Below, in pieces: positions 36,214-45,774 of a stretch of DNA of 64,000 nucleotides; position 1 is the stretch's first letter; each line of letters starts with the position of its first letter. The notes below the pieces were generated by a model, which did not search any database, was not told the origin of the DNA, and saw nothing but the letters and a program-made list of their open reading frames with translations. Source of the DNA: Brevundimonas sp. AJA228-03 (lineage in GTDB: Bacteria; Pseudomonadota; Alphaproteobacteria; Caulobacterales; Caulobacteraceae); contig NZ_CP059297.1 in assembly GCF_017795885.1 (NCBI RefSeq), positions 62,001 to 126,000 of the forward strand. Direction: 5' to 3'. Position numbers and translations under genes: made by a program.

Positions 36214-37389
36214 CTATGCGCGCTCCACGCACATGGCCACGCCCATGCCGCCGCCGATGCACAGGGTCGCAAGGCCTTTCTTGCCGCCCGAGCGCTTCAG
36301 CTCATGCAGCAGGGTCGTCAGGATTCGGGCGCCCGAGGCTCCGATCGGGTGGCCGATGGCGATGGCCCCGCCGTTGACGTTCACCTTGGCGGGGTCGAGG
36401 CCCAGTTCCTTCAGCACGCACAGGCTCTGGGCGGCGAAGGCCTCGTTGGATTCGACGCGGTCGAGGTCGGCGACGGTCCAGCCGGCCTTTTCCAGCGCCT
36501 TGCGGGACGCCGGGATCGGACCGGTGCCCATGATGGCCGGATCGACGCCGGCGGTGGCCCAGGAGCGGATGGTGGCCAGGGGTTCCAGACCCCGCGCCTT
36601 CGCGTCATCGGCCGACATGAGCACCATAGCCGCCGCGCCGTCGTTGAGCCCCGAGGCGTTGGCGGCGGTGACCGAGCCGTCCCTGGTGAAGGCCGGACGC
36701 AGTTTTTCCATCGATTCCAGCGTCGCCCCGTGGCGGATGTATTCGTCCCTGTCGACGGTGACGTCACCCTTCTTGCCCGGGATCACGACGGGGACGATCT
36801 CCTCGTCGAACTTTCCGGACGTCTGGGCGGCCTCGGCCTTGTGCTGGCTGGCCAGGGCGAAGGCGTCCTGGTCGGCGCGGCTGATCTGGTATTTTTCGGC
36901 GATGTTCTCGGCCGTCTGACCCATGTGGTAGCCGTTGAAGGCGTCCCACAGGCCGTCCTTGATCATGGTGTCGGTGAAGGCGACATCGCCCATCTTGTGG
37001 CCGGTGCGCAGGTGCTGGGCATGCGGGGCCTGGCTCATGCTCTCCTGGCCGCCCGCGACGATGATCTTCGCATCGCCCAGGGCGATCTGCTGATAGCCGA
37101 GGGCGACGGCCCTCAGACCCGAACCGCAGATCTGGTTCAGGCTCCAGGCCGGGGTTTCCTTCGGAATGCCCGCCCCCATCGAGGCCTGGCGCGCAGGCCC
37201 CTGACCGGCGGCGGCCTGCAGCACGTGGCCCAGAATGACCTCGTCCACCTCGGCCGGATCGACGCCGGCCCGTTCCAGCGCGGCCTTGATGGCGATCTCG
37301 CCCAGCCTGGAGGCCGGCAGGGACGACAGGGCGCCGAGGAAGGAACCCACGGGCGTGCGGGCGGCGGAGACGATGACGACGTCGGTCAT
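36214..37389 (-). CDS. phaA: Acetyl-CoA acetyltransferase (thiolase)
   Basis: 391 residues. Thiolase active-site residues: nucleophilic Cys in [14 protein letters not shown] (about residue 89), His in [16 protein letters not shown], and the second Cys in CIGGGMG near the end. It condenses two acetyl-CoA to acetoacetyl-CoA. phaR lies about 1 kb away on the other strand, supporting a role in polyhydroxybutyrate synthesis, though phaB and phaC are not here. ATG 37389 is chosen by the family start [15 protein letters not shown]. Confidence 0.93.
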   Translation of the reverse strand: MTDVVIVSAARTPVGSFLGALSSLPASRLGEIAIKAALERAGVDPAEVDEVILGHVLQAAAGQGPARQASMGAGIPKETPAWSLNQICGSGLRAVALGYQQIALGDAKIIVAGGQESMSQAPHAQHLRTGHKMGDVAFTDTMIKDGLWDAFNGYHMGQTAENIAEKYQISRADQDAFALASQHKAEAAQTSGKFDEEIVPVVIPGKKGDVTVDRDEYIRHGATLESMEKLRPAFTRDGSVTAANASGLNDGAAAMVLMSADDAKARGLEPLATIRSWATAGVDPAIMGTGPIPASRKALEKAGWTVADLDRVESNEAFAAQSLCVLKELGLDPAKVNVNGGAIAIGHPIGASGARILTTLLHELKRSGGKKGLATLCIGGGMGVAMCVERA

Positions 37390-37572
37390 GAGCGGGGTGT
37401 CCTTGATCGGGTCTTGACGGGCGGGGTGCCCGTTAGGCCGGGGGTAGGGTTTCGTGGCGTTTCTGCCGCATCGCGCGGCATTCGTCACCTGTGGGATTCT
37501 CGTTCAGGTGAAAGTCATGAGGTTGCGTCACTATCCGGGCAACGTCAGGCAGAACCGCCGAGATGGTGACCC

Positions 37573-38283
37573 ATGCTGCATATTCTGAAGCGCCACGCCG
37601 CCCGCATCTGCACCCCCGATCAGATCGATCTGGAGGAGCACTACCAGTCGCGCGCCGAACACACCGCCGATCTGGTCGTCCACGTCGTCGGCCTGACGCT
37701 GGCGGCGGTCGGCGGTCTGGTCCTGGCCATCCTGTCGGCGATCTACGGCGGGGTGGCCGCCGCGACGGCGACCGGCGTCTATGCCCTGTGTCTGGTGGCC
37801 ATGCTGACAGCCTCCACCGTCTACAACCTGACCCGACCCGGCAAGGCGCGGCCGGTGCTGAGGCGGCTGGACGAGGCGGCGATCTTCCTGATGATCGCGG
37901 GCAGCTACACCCCCTTCACGACCCAGCGATTCGAGGGATGGTGGGCCATCGGCTTCACGGTCGTGGTCTGGGCCATCGCCTTTGCCGGTGTGGGTGCCAA
38001 GCTGGTCGCGCCCCGGATCTCGGACACCTTCTGGAGCGGGGTCTATGTGGTGTTCGGCTGGCTGGCCGTCATCGCGCTGAAGCCCATGATCGACACCGTC
38101 AATCCGGTCGCCCTGGCCCTGCTGGTGCTGGGCGGGCTGATCTACACGTCGGGCGTGCTGATCTTCATCTCACCCAAGGTGAAGTATCGCCGGGCCATCT
38201 GGCACGGGTTCGTGGTCGCGGGCGCGGGTGTTCACTGGGCCGCCGTTCTGGTCGGGGTGGTCCTGGCCCCCAACCTGGCCTGA
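37573..38283 (+). CDS. Hemolysin III / PAQR-family membrane protein
   Basis: 236 residues with about seven hydrophobic segments. Family landmarks are YQSRAEHTADLVVHVVG at the start of the first helix, the LDEAAIFLMIAGSYTPF segment with conserved Asp and Ser, and the late RAIWHGFVVAGAGVHW with two His. These form the putative metal site of PAQR proteins. Its biological role in bacteria is unresolved. Confidence 0.92.
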   Translation: MLHILKRHAARICTPDQIDLEEHYQSRAEHTADLVVHVVGLTLAAVGGLVLAILSAIYGGVAAATATGVYALCLVAMLTASTVYNLTRPGKARPVLRRLDEAAIFLMIAGSYTPFTTQRFEGWWAIGFTVVVWAIAFAGVGAKLVAPRISDTFWSGVYVVFGWLAVIALKPMIDTVNPVALALLVLGGLIYTSGVLIFISPKVKYRRAIWHGFVVAGAGVHWAAVLVGVVLAPNLA

Positions 38284-38363
38284 TACCGAACCGTCACATG
38301 CCCACTGGCGTCCCGCTTCGCGCTGCGGGATAACGCGGACTGCAACAGCGAGGAAACGCCCCC

Positions 38364-39017
38364 GTGGCTGACAGCAATACCCCCGGCAAGAAGACCAAGG
38401 ACACCGGCAGGGCCGGCGACGCCGTGGTGATCAAGAAATACGCCAACCGGCGCCTCTACAACACCTCGACCTCGGCCTATGTGACGCTGGAGGATCTGGC
38501 GACCATGGTCCGCGAGGGCACCGACTTCGTGGTCTTCGACGCCAAGACCAACGAGGAGCTGACGCGCCAGATCCTGACCCAGATCATCTTCGAGGAGGAA
38601 AGCCGGGGCCAGGCCCTGCTGCCGGTCCAGTTCCTGCGCCAGCTGATCGGCTTCTATGGCGGTCAGATGGAAGGGGTCCTGCCCAGCTATCTGGAGATGT
38701 CGCTGGAGAGCTTCTCGCGTCAGCAGGAACAGTTCCGCGACCAGATGACCAGGGCCTTCGGGGCCACGCCTGCCAGTGGCCTGATAGGCGGCAGCCTGAT
38801 GGAGGCGGCGGTCAAGCAGAACATGGCCATGTTCGAGAACGCCATGAAGATGTTCCCGGCCTTCGCCTATGGCCGCACCGGGGGAGAGGCCGCCGCGCCC
38901 GCTCCGGCCGAGCCGGTGGCCGCCAATCCGCTTGACGAGATGCGTCGCCAGATGGACGAGATGCGGGCCCAGATCGACCGCCTCGCCTCTGCCCCCAGGG
39001 GCCCGGACAAGGCATGA
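38364..39017 (+). CDS. phaR: Polyhydroxyalkanoate synthesis regulator PhaR
   Basis: 217 residues, GTG start. The N-terminal DNA- and PHA-binding domain reads VVIKKYANRRLYNTSTSAYVTLEDLATMV, and the second domain has LTRQILTQIIFEEES. The C-terminal third is Ala/Pro-rich and ends in a short helix (MRRQMDEMRAQIDRL). PhaR represses phasin and PHA genes until polymer forms. Its stop overlaps the next gene (ATGA). Confidence 0.93.
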   Translation: MADSNTPGKKTKDTGRAGDAVVIKKYANRRLYNTSTSAYVTLEDLATMVREGTDFVVFDAKTNEELTRQILTQIIFEEESRGQALLPVQFLRQLIGFYGGQMEGVLPSYLEMSLESFSRQQEQFRDQMTRAFGATPASGLIGGSLMEAAVKQNMAMFENAMKMFPAFAYGRTGGEAAAPAPAEPVAANPLDEMRRQMDEMRAQIDRLASAPRGPDKA

Positions 39018-39361
39018 CCGACGGCGTCCGCCCCGTCCGCCCCGTGGCAGAGCGCGATCGCCGCGCAGCCCAGCGACGCGAGGCGGAACGGCGGGCGGGC
39101 TCGAACAGCCGCGAGCTGGTGCCGGTCGGCGAGGTCGTGGATGAACCCCACCACCCGGCAAGGGCTGCCGAGGCGACGGCTCCGGCCGATCCGGCGGCGG
39201 CCTTCTCTGCCCAGCTGATGGGTCAGAAGGGGCAGCGGAAGGGTCTGAAGGGCGGGCCCCCGGTGCTGAACTCGGCCCGCGCCAGCTATCTGGGCAACGA
39301 ATATTCGGGCGAGAACGACCGGCGCCCGCCATCGGGCCTGGTCAGGAAGACGGACGTCTGA
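39014..39361 (+). CDS. Conserved hypothetical protein coupled to phaR
   Basis: 115 residues, starting at an ATG overlapping the phaR stop. The N-terminal half is highly charged (Arg/Glu/Ala). The C-terminal half holds a conserved-looking segment (FSAQLMGQKGQRKGLKGGP, then LNSARASYLGNEYSG). No signal peptide or membrane segment. The coupling suggests a job in PHA granule metabolism, but this is guilt by association. Confidence 0.7.
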   Translation: MTDGVRPVRPVAERDRRAAQRREAERRAGSNSRELVPVGEVVDEPHHPARAAEATAPADPAAAFSAQLMGQKGQRKGLKGGPPVLNSARASYLGNEYSGENDRRPPSGLVRKTDV

Positions 39362-39427
39362 CGCCCCGGCCGGGCTGGCCCGGACCTTGCAGTCGGTTAG
39401 GCGACCTGTCGCCTTTCGGACCCCGCC

Positions 39428-39499
39428 ATGACCCTGTCCTTCGCCGCCCGCGCCTTTGACGTTCTGGTCGTCTCCCTGATCTTCACGGCCCTGCTCTAG
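39428..39499 (+). CDS. Possible 23-residue hydrophobic peptide
   Basis: ATG 39428 to TAG 39499 encodes 23 residues with one hydrophobic stretch (FDVLVVSLIFTALL). It lies in the 148-bp gap between the phaR-linked gene and a convergent membrane protein gene. There is no convincing ribosome-binding site. It could be a real single-span micropeptide or chance. Confidence 0.25.
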   Translation: MTLSFAARAFDVLVVSLIFTALL

Positions 39500-39509
39500 G
39501 CCGACGGCG

Positions 39510-39935
39510 TCAGCCGCCCGCGCCGAAGTCCAGGTCCTTGCGGGCCGAGATGATGGTGACGATGAAGCCGGCCAGCACGTCCAGCATCACCATGGTGATG
39601 ATCAGGAAGAAGGTCGAGGTCGCGAAGCCGCGCACCAGCAGGAACTCCACCAGGCAGACCACGAACACGACCATCGACAGGGCGTGATTGACGATGGCGA
39701 CCTTCTGGCTCGAGGTCGACTTCAGCAGCTCGAAGAACAGCAGGATCAGCGACAGGAACAGGATCAGGTCGCCCACGCTGACGTTCCAGCTGGCCCCCGA
39801 TGTCATGGGGATGGAGAACATCGCCTGATGCAGGGTCTCGTCGGCGGCGGCCAGCCCTCCGTTCCCGGCTCCGAACAGCACGACCAGATTGTAGAGCACC
39901 ACCGGGATGGCCAGCAGAGGCAGCGCAATCAGCAT
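39510..39935 (-). CDS. Four-span inner-membrane protein of unknown function
   Basis: 141 residues with four hydrophobic helices (about residues 2-22, 55-72, 82-102 and 107-128). No catalytic motif. The conserved-looking loop WNVSVGDLILFLSLILLFFE precedes the second helix. Similar short membrane proteins of unknown role occur in Caulobacterales and rhizobia; I cannot name the family. Confidence 0.75.
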   Translation of the reverse strand: MLIALPLLAIPVVLYNLVVLFGAGNGGLAAADETLHQAMFSIPMTSGASWNVSVGDLILFLSLILLFFELLKSTSSQKVAIVNHALSMVVFVVCLVEFLLVRGFATSTFFLIITMVMLDVLAGFIVTIISARKDLDFGAGG

Positions 39936-40029
39936 GGATCGGTCCTTCGGGGTTCAACAGCCGAGCTTGTTAACGATACATACCCCGGTTCGATGCATAC
40001 GGCCATGCTCGCTCGCCTGTCGGACGAAG

Positions 40030-40761
40030 TCAGAACTCCGTGACAGGCCCGGGTTTTCGCGACCGCGACTTCAGCCACATCACCCCCAGCAGGTCGGTGA
40101 ACGAGGCCCGCAGCCGCCCCCAGTTGGTATATTTCGACTGGCCCGTCTCGCGGTGGCGGTGGCTGATCGGCAGGTAGCGGTTTTCATACCCCTCGCGGAT
40201 CACCAGGGCCGGGAGGTAGCGGTGGATGTGATCGAAATACGGGAGCCGCAGGAAGACGTCGCGGCGGAAGGCCTTCAGACCGCAGCCCGTGTCGTCGGCG
40301 TCGTCGCCCAGCAGGTTCTTGCGGATCCGGTTGGCCCAGCGCGAGGCCCACAGCTTGGCCTCCGAATCCTGACGCTTCTGGCGCACCCCGCCGACCAGGG
40401 CGACCCGGGGCGGGGCGGCGATCAGGGCATCGGCGAGGGCGGGGGCATCGGCGGGCGGGTTCTGGCCGTCGCCGTCCAGGGTGACGACGATCGCGCCCCT
40501 GGCCGCCAGCACGCCGGTACGGACGGCCCGGCTCTGGCCCGCATTGGTCTGGTGCGCCAGGACGCGCAGGGTCGGCAGTTCGGCGCCGAGGGCGCGGAGC
40601 TCGGCCAGGGTGGTGTCGCGGCTGGCGTCGTCGACGAAGATCATCTCATAGGAGCGTCCGGCGAAGGCGGCCGCGATCTCGCGCGCCAGGGGTCCGGCCG
40701 CGCCCGCCTCGTTGTGGACGGGGACGACGACGGAGATATCGGGGGTCTCGGCACTGCTCAT
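40030..40761 (-). CDS. Family 2 glycosyltransferase (ArnC/DPM1-like)
   Basis: 243 residues, GT-A fold: VVPVHNEAGAAGPL, the metal-binding DGDGQNPPAD (DXD) and DTGCGLKAFRRDVF are typical of polyprenyl-phosphate sugar transferases. There are no C-terminal membrane helices. It is divergent from a membrane glycosyltransferase of the ArnT type 96 bp away. This suggests it makes the lipid-linked sugar that the neighbour transfers. Confidence 0.9.
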   Translation of the reverse strand: MSSAETPDISVVVPVHNEAGAAGPLAREIAAAFAGRSYEMIFVDDASRDTTLAELRALGAELPTLRVLAHQTNAGQSRAVRTGVLAARGAIVVTLDGDGQNPPADAPALADALIAAPPRVALVGGVRQKRQDSEAKLWASRWANRIRKNLLGDDADDTGCGLKAFRRDVFLRLPYFDHIHRYLPALVIREGYENRYLPISHRHRETGQSKYTNWGRLRASFTDLLGVMWLKSRSRKPGPVTEF

Positions 40762-40857
40762 GGTTCGTCTGTAGCCGGGAATCGGGGATCAGCGCCACGG
40801 GGCAGGCGCGCAGCTTGAGCCATGACGCCCCGTCGATCTTCGTGTTAGCAACGTCGC

Positions 40858-42546
40858 ATGACCCGACCCGACCTGGATCGCTATATCGCCGGATGGCGTG
40901 GGCCGCTGCTGGCGGCGCTGCTGGCGCTGATCGCCGGCCTGCCGTCGCTGCTGCTGCTGCCGCCGCTGGACCGCGACGAGAGCCGCTATGCCCAGGCGAC
41001 CTCGCAGATGCTGGAGAGCGGCGACTATGTCGACATCCGCTTCCAGGACGAGCCGCGCTGGAAGAAACCGGTCGGTATCTACTGGATGCAGGCGGGGGCC
41101 GTCTCCCTGACATCGAGGGTCGAGAACCGGGACATCGCCCCCTATCGCATCCCGTCCTTGCTGGGAGCCATGCTGGCGGCCTGGGCCTGTGCCTGGATGG
41201 GGTCGGCCCTTTTCGGGGCGCGGGCGGGATTCCTGGCGGGGGCGATCCTGGGGACCACCTTCCTGCTGTCGTCCGAGGCCGGGATCGCCAAGACCGACGC
41301 CATGCTGTGCGGGTCGGTGACCCTGGCCATGGCCGGACTGGCGCGGCTGTATATGGCCTCGAAGGCCGCGCCACTGGTGAAGGGCGATCCGGTGCAGCGG
41401 CCCTACAAGCTGATGCTGTGGCTGGGGCTGGGGCTGTCCATCCTCATCAAGGGTCCGATCGGCCTACTGGTCATCGTGCCCGCCGCCCTGTCGCTGTCGA
41501 TCTGGGATCGCAGCTGGGCCTGGCTGAAGCGGCTGGGCTGGGGCTGGGGCATTCCGCTGGTCGTGCTGATCGTGGGACCCTGGGCCATCGCGGTGACCAT
41601 CGCCACCGACGGCGGATTCTGGCGCGACGCCCTGATCGGCGACATGGCGTCCAAGGTCGCGAGCGGTCAGGAGAGCCACGGGGCCTGGCCCGGCTACTAT
41701 CTGCTGCTGTCGCCGCTGCTGCTGTTTCCGGCGACCCTGTTGCTGCCGGCGGCCCTGTCGAGCGGGTGGAGCCGTCGGGCCGAGCCGGCGATCCGGTTCC
41801 TGGTCTGCTGGCTGGTGCCGGCCTGGCTGATCTTCGAGGCCACGCCGACCAAGCTGTTCCACTATACGCTGCCGACCTTCGGTGCCCTCGCCCTGCTGAT
41901 GGCGGCGGCCCTGACGCGGCCGATCGGCAAGGTGTCACGCGGCTCCGGGGCGGGGCTGGCGGTGTTCGGGGCCGTCGTGATCAGCGGGATCACCGTCTAT
42001 GGCCTGACGGCCTTCGGGACCTCCACGGCCCAGACCTGGGCGACCATCACCATCGTCAGCGCGGTCACGGCGGCGCTGATCGGCGGCTTCCTGCTGCTGA
42101 ACCGGGCGGCGGTCACCGGGCTGCTGATCGCCATCGGCTTCGGTGTTCTGGCCCATGCGGCCCTGGCCGGGACGATCCGGCAGCTGCGGCCGCTGGCTAT
42201 CGCGCCCCGGCTGGAGGCGGCGCTGATCGACCACGGCCTGGCGCCCAAGCAGGGCCTGGTCCCCGGACCGGTGGCGATCACCACCTTCCATGAGCCGAGC
42301 TTCGTCTTCCTGAACGGCCGCGCCACCGAACTGACCGATGCGGCGGGGGCCGCCCGGGCCCTGGCCGAGGGGCGGCCGGCCATCGTCGAGGACGGGGACG
42401 CGGACGCCTTTCGCGCGGCGACGGCCGGGACCGCCGTGCCGGGCCGGGCGGTCGCGGTGGTGACGGGCCACAACTATTCCACCGGCGACGACGTGCGCCT
42501 GACCGTCTATGCGCCGCCCGGGGCGGGGACGGAGCCGAGGTCATGA
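40858..42546 (+). CDS. ArnT/PMT-like membrane glycosyltransferase
   Basis: 562 residues with roughly 11-12 transmembrane segments. The first periplasmic loop DRDESRYAQATSQMLESGDY, then RWKKPVGIYWMQA, is the signature of the ArnT/PMT_2 (GT83) group, whose Asp is catalytic. It would move a sugar from a polyprenyl-phosphate donor to lipid A, another glycolipid or protein. It overlaps the HMG-CoA-lyase-like gene by 4 nt. Confidence 0.9.
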   Translation: MTRPDLDRYIAGWRGPLLAALLALIAGLPSLLLLPPLDRDESRYAQATSQMLESGDYVDIRFQDEPRWKKPVGIYWMQAGAVSLTSRVENRDIAPYRIPSLLGAMLAAWACAWMGSALFGARAGFLAGAILGTTFLLSSEAGIAKTDAMLCGSVTLAMAGLARLYMASKAAPLVKGDPVQRPYKLMLWLGLGLSILIKGPIGLLVIVPAALSLSIWDRSWAWLKRLGWGWGIPLVVLIVGPWAIAVTIATDGGFWRDALIGDMASKVASGQESHGAWPGYYLLLSPLLLFPATLLLPAALSSGWSRRAEPAIRFLVCWLVPAWLIFEATPTKLFHYTLPTFGALALLMAAALTRPIGKVSRGSGAGLAVFGAVVISGITVYGLTAFGTSTAQTWATITIVSAVTAALIGGFLLLNRAAVTGLLIAIGFGVLAHAALAGTIRQLRPLAIAPRLEAALIDHGLAPKQGLVPGPVAITTFHEPSFVFLNGRATELTDAAGAARALAEGRPAIVEDGDADAFRAATAGTAVPGRAVAVVTGHNYSTGDDVRLTVYAPPGAGTEPRS

Positions 42547-43475
42547 GCCCGCGACCGATCCAGATCGTCGAGGTCGGCCCCCGCGACGGGCTGCAGAACG
42601 AGACGGCGGTGCTGGACCCGGCCACGCGCGCCGAGCTGGTCACGCGGCTGGAGGCGGCGGGGGCGCGGCGGATCGAGGCGGTCAGCTTCGTCCATCCCGG
42701 GCGGGTGCCCCAGATGGCCGGGGCCGAGGAGGTCATGGCCGCCCTTTCCGGCAAGGACGGGGCCCCCACCCCCGGTCGCAGCCGCATCGGCCTGGTGCTG
42801 AACGGCAAGGGTTACGACCGGGCGCTGGGGACCGGGGTGGACGAGGTCAATGTGTCCCTGTCGGTCACCGACGGCTTCGGGCTGAAGAACCAGGGGCTGG
42901 ATGTGCGGGCCCAGGTGGCCATGCTGTCGGAGATCGTCGCGCGGCGGCACAATTCGGACGGGGCGGACACGCCGGTGCCGGGGCTGTCGGCGACCCTGTC
43001 GTGCGTCTGGGGCTGTCCGTTCGACGGGGAGGTGTCGGTGGGTCAGGTCGCCGATCTGGTCGGCGAACTGGGCGCGCTGGGGGTCGTCGAGATCGGCCTG
43101 GCCGACACCATCGGCGTGGGCGATCCGTGGAGCGTGACCCGGAAGATCGAGGCGGCCCGCGCCGCCGCGCCCGAGGCGACCCTGCGCCTGCATTTCCACG
43201 ACACCCGAAACACCGGGGTGGCCAATGCCTATGCGGCGGTCGAGGCGGGGGTCGATGTGCTGGACGCCTCGGTCGGCGGCATCGGCGGCTGTCCGTTCGC
43301 GCCCGGGGCCACCGGCAACGTCGCCACCGAGGACCTGGTCTATATGCTGGAGCGGGCCGGGTATGCGACCGGCTATGACCTGGACGCGCTGATCCGCGCC
43401 GCGCGGTGGATCGGCGAAAGGATCGGTCGCCCGACGCCGAGCGCGCTCAGCCGGGCGGGCGGTTGGGGGGTCTGA
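42543..43475 (+). CDS. Hydroxymethylglutaryl-CoA lyase-like enzyme
   Basis: 310 residues, TIM barrel. The motifs EVGPRDGLQNE, VSFVHPG and GVDVLDASVGGIGGCPFAPG (with the mobile-loop Cys) are the HMGL signature. HMGL splits HMG-CoA into acetyl-CoA and acetoacetate at the end of leucine breakdown; close relatives act on other acyl-CoAs. Coupled to an ArnT-like glycosyltransferase gene, a pairing without an evident metabolic link. Confidence 0.88.
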   Translation: MSPRPIQIVEVGPRDGLQNETAVLDPATRAELVTRLEAAGARRIEAVSFVHPGRVPQMAGAEEVMAALSGKDGAPTPGRSRIGLVLNGKGYDRALGTGVDEVNVSLSVTDGFGLKNQGLDVRAQVAMLSEIVARRHNSDGADTPVPGLSATLSCVWGCPFDGEVSVGQVADLVGELGALGVVEIGLADTIGVGDPWSVTRKIEAARAAAPEATLRLHFHDTRNTGVANAYAAVEAGVDVLDASVGGIGGCPFAPGATGNVATEDLVYMLERAGYATGYDLDALIRAARWIGERIGRPTPSALSRAGGWGV

Positions 43476-43485
43476 CGGTCCGACC

Positions 43486-44079
43486 TCACGGCGGGCCGGT
43501 CTGTTTCCGCATCCGCTTGAGGCGGCGGCGGTCGCTGCGGTTGAGGCGCGGCGCCTCGCCCGAATTCGAGTGGACTTTGTGCACTTTCTGCAGATCGGCG
43601 CGGGCGCGGGCGAGGATGGCCACGGCTTTTTCGCGCGGCGCTTCAGCGGGTTGAGGCGGCGGCGGCGGGGCGTCGTCGGGATCGGGGGCAGAGAGGCGGG
43701 CAGAGAGGCGGGCACAGAGCCGTTGCTGATCCCGCATCTGGCGCAGGGCGAAGTCGCGCAGACGCGCCCAGCGCAGGGCCTCGGTCACAGCCCCGCGCCG
43801 CGCCGCCACTCCCATCCGGCGACGGGCCAGATCGGCCAGGGCCTGATCGTCCATGTCCGGCAGGTCGCCCCCGTTGTCCGCGGCGTCGTCTGCGTCCTCG
43901 AAGGGTTCGTCCTCCGCCTGATCGGCCCGGCGCCAGCCCTCCGCCTTCGCCCGCTTCCTGAAGGCCGACAGCCCCAGATCGAACCGCCCGCACACCTCGT
44001 CGGCACTGCACCCCTCCAGATACGCCAGACGCGCGGCGTCCCAGGTTTCGGGGCTGCGGATGCGGTAGGGGTCGGACAT
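43486..44079 (-). CDS. Hypothetical protein with N-terminal HTH-like region
   Basis: 197 residues. The N-terminus (RSPETWDAARLAYLEG, then CSADEVCGRFDLG and SAFRKRAKAEGW) reads like a terminase-small-subunit or transposase-type helix-turn-helix. The middle is acidic with many Asp/Glu, and the end is very basic (RLNRSDRRRLKRMRK). No other domain is recognised. It may be a DNA-binding protein of phage origin kept in the chromosome. Confidence 0.6.
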   Translation of the reverse strand: MSDPYRIRSPETWDAARLAYLEGCSADEVCGRFDLGLSAFRKRAKAEGWRRADQAEDEPFEDADDAADNGGDLPDMDDQALADLARRRMGVAARRGAVTEALRWARLRDFALRQMRDQQRLCARLSARLSAPDPDDAPPPPPQPAEAPREKAVAILARARADLQKVHKVHSNSGEAPRLNRSDRRRLKRMRKQTGPP

Positions 44080-44375
44080 GCCGGCAGGGTGGCACGGGGG
44101 TGCGTCAGAATCGGTCGGCCCATCTGGAAGGGACGTCCAGTATTGCGTTGCCTTCAAAAACACCGCGACACGATGCGGCGTCGGACCGGGCAGGCGATGT
44201 CCGCTCCCGACCCGAAAGAGATCTTCGGAAGGTCTGCTTTCAGCCGGTGCGGTGGGTCATTGGAGCGATATTGAAAGGCGGACACTCCGCACCGGCGCTC
44301 CGGGTCAGAATCTGACGTTTCAGCCCTGCCCGCTTGCGCCCGAACCTCATTGTGCGAAGCGTGACCGATCGTTCG
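44080..44375. other. Non-coding gap without recognised features
   Basis: 296 bp between the HTH-like gene and an aminotransferase gene, both transcribed leftwards. I see no convincing gene, hairpin or promoter. GC is lower than in the preceding genes and it marks the left border of the lower-GC aminotransferase/TonB-receptor block. Confidence 0.5.
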
Positions 44376-45695
44376 CTAACGGGTGGCAACACCTGACAGC
44401 ACCCTCTCATCTGCCATTGTCCTGAGTGCATCGCGGAGGCGCACCATGTCCTCGACGGTATTGAACAGAGCGGGTGTGACACGCACGCAGGCACCGCTAG
44501 CCGCACCAGCCCTGTGGACCGTGTAGACACCGAAGCGTTCCAGCAGTTGGTCTGCAGCGGCGCGGTTCTGTTCCACCGTCGTCTGGCCCGCCAGCCGGAA
44601 GGCCGTAATCCCGGCGCTGAGAGAAGGATCAGCCGGGGTAAGGATCTCGATCCCGGGATGGTCGCGCAAGGGCTCGACCCAAAGGTTGCGCAGATAGGCC
44701 AGACGAGCCGCTTTTCGGCCAGCGCCGATCCGGCCCTGAAAATCCAGGGCGGCGGGCACCGTCAGATAGGCGGCGAAGTTCGCTGTCCCGGTATGAACCC
44801 GCGCGCTTGCAGACCCGGGCGCAGGACTGTCTTCACCCATGAAGGGATCGATATCCCCGAGACGCTCTCGCCGGATATAGAGCGCCCCCACGCCTAGCGG
44901 CGCGCCCATCCATTTGTGCAGATTGAGCCCGACGAAATCAGCGCCAAGACTGGGCAGGGCGTAATCCATCTGTCCCCACGCATGGGCGACGTCGACGATG
45001 GCGTCGACACCCCGCGTACGCGCCATATCGACGATCTCGGCGACAGGCAGGACCAGTCCGGTGCGATGGCTGAGGTGGGTCAAAAGCATCATCCGGATGC
45101 GCGGGTTGGCATCGAGCGCGGCGGCATAGGCCTCTATCAGGCCCTCGCGGCTGGCAGGCTCCGGAAGTGCGATCCGAACCACCTCGACCCCACGGCGTTC
45201 GGCCAGCCAGCGCATGGCGGTCTGCATCGCGTCGTAGTCAAGATCAGCGTAGAGGACCGCGTCTCCAGGCGAGAGACGATTGTATCCCCCGATCAGCGCC
45301 TGCAGGGCCTCGGTGGCATTGCGGGTAAAGGCGATCTCGTCGGGCGAAACCCCGAGGACGTCCGCCAGCCGCTGGCCAACTGCGGCCAGATCTGCGCCGT
45401 AGCTGCGACGCGCATAGAAGGTGTTGTCATAGTTCACCCGCTGCAGGTTTTCGGCATAGGCCTGTTGCACAGGTCGCGACATGACGCCCCAGTTGCCGTT
45501 CTCGAGCGGTACGATGGCGCGGTTGACGTCATACTGGGCCTGAATGGCAGTCCAGAAGGTCTCGTCTTGAGCCGCCGTAGTGACCACGCCAGCAGTGATG
45601 GACTGGGCGGCTTGACTGGATCCTTGCGCAGCCAGGCTGGCCAGCGCCACCGATGGTGCGCCGGTGACCAGGGCGCGGCGCGTGAGTGAACCCAT
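44376..45695 (-). CDS. Exported PLP-dependent aminotransferase class V-like
   Basis: 439 residues from ATG 45695 (GGAG upstream). A twin-arginine signal (LTRRALVTGAPSVALASLA) indicates folded export, consistent with a cofactor-bearing enzyme. The class V fold is clear: FTRNATEALQALIGG, DVAHAWGQMDY, and the PLP Lys in LNLHKWMGAPLG (about residue 245). Isopenicillin-N-epimerase-like proteins have this layout. It lies 79 bp after a TonB-dependent receptor gene. Together they may import and process an amino compound. Confidence 0.88.
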   Translation of the reverse strand: MGSLTRRALVTGAPSVALASLAAQGSSQAAQSITAGVVTTAAQDETFWTAIQAQYDVNRAIVPLENGNWGVMSRPVQQAYAENLQRVNYDNTFYARRSYGADLAAVGQRLADVLGVSPDEIAFTRNATEALQALIGGYNRLSPGDAVLYADLDYDAMQTAMRWLAERRGVEVVRIALPEPASREGLIEAYAAALDANPRIRMMLLTHLSHRTGLVLPVAEIVDMARTRGVDAIVDVAHAWGQMDYALPSLGADFVGLNLHKWMGAPLGVGALYIRRERLGDIDPFMGEDSPAPGSASARVHTGTANFAAYLTVPAALDFQGRIGAGRKAARLAYLRNLWVEPLRDHPGIEILTPADPSLSAGITAFRLAGQTTVEQNRAAADQLLERFGVYTVHRAGAASGACVRVTPALFNTVEDMVRLRDALRTMADERVLSGVATR

Positions 45696-45774
45696 GGGTC
45701 GATCTCCAGATACCAAGAGGGGCGAGGTCCCGGCTGAACCCCGCCCCACAGTGCCCTACACGCTTCGGAAGGTC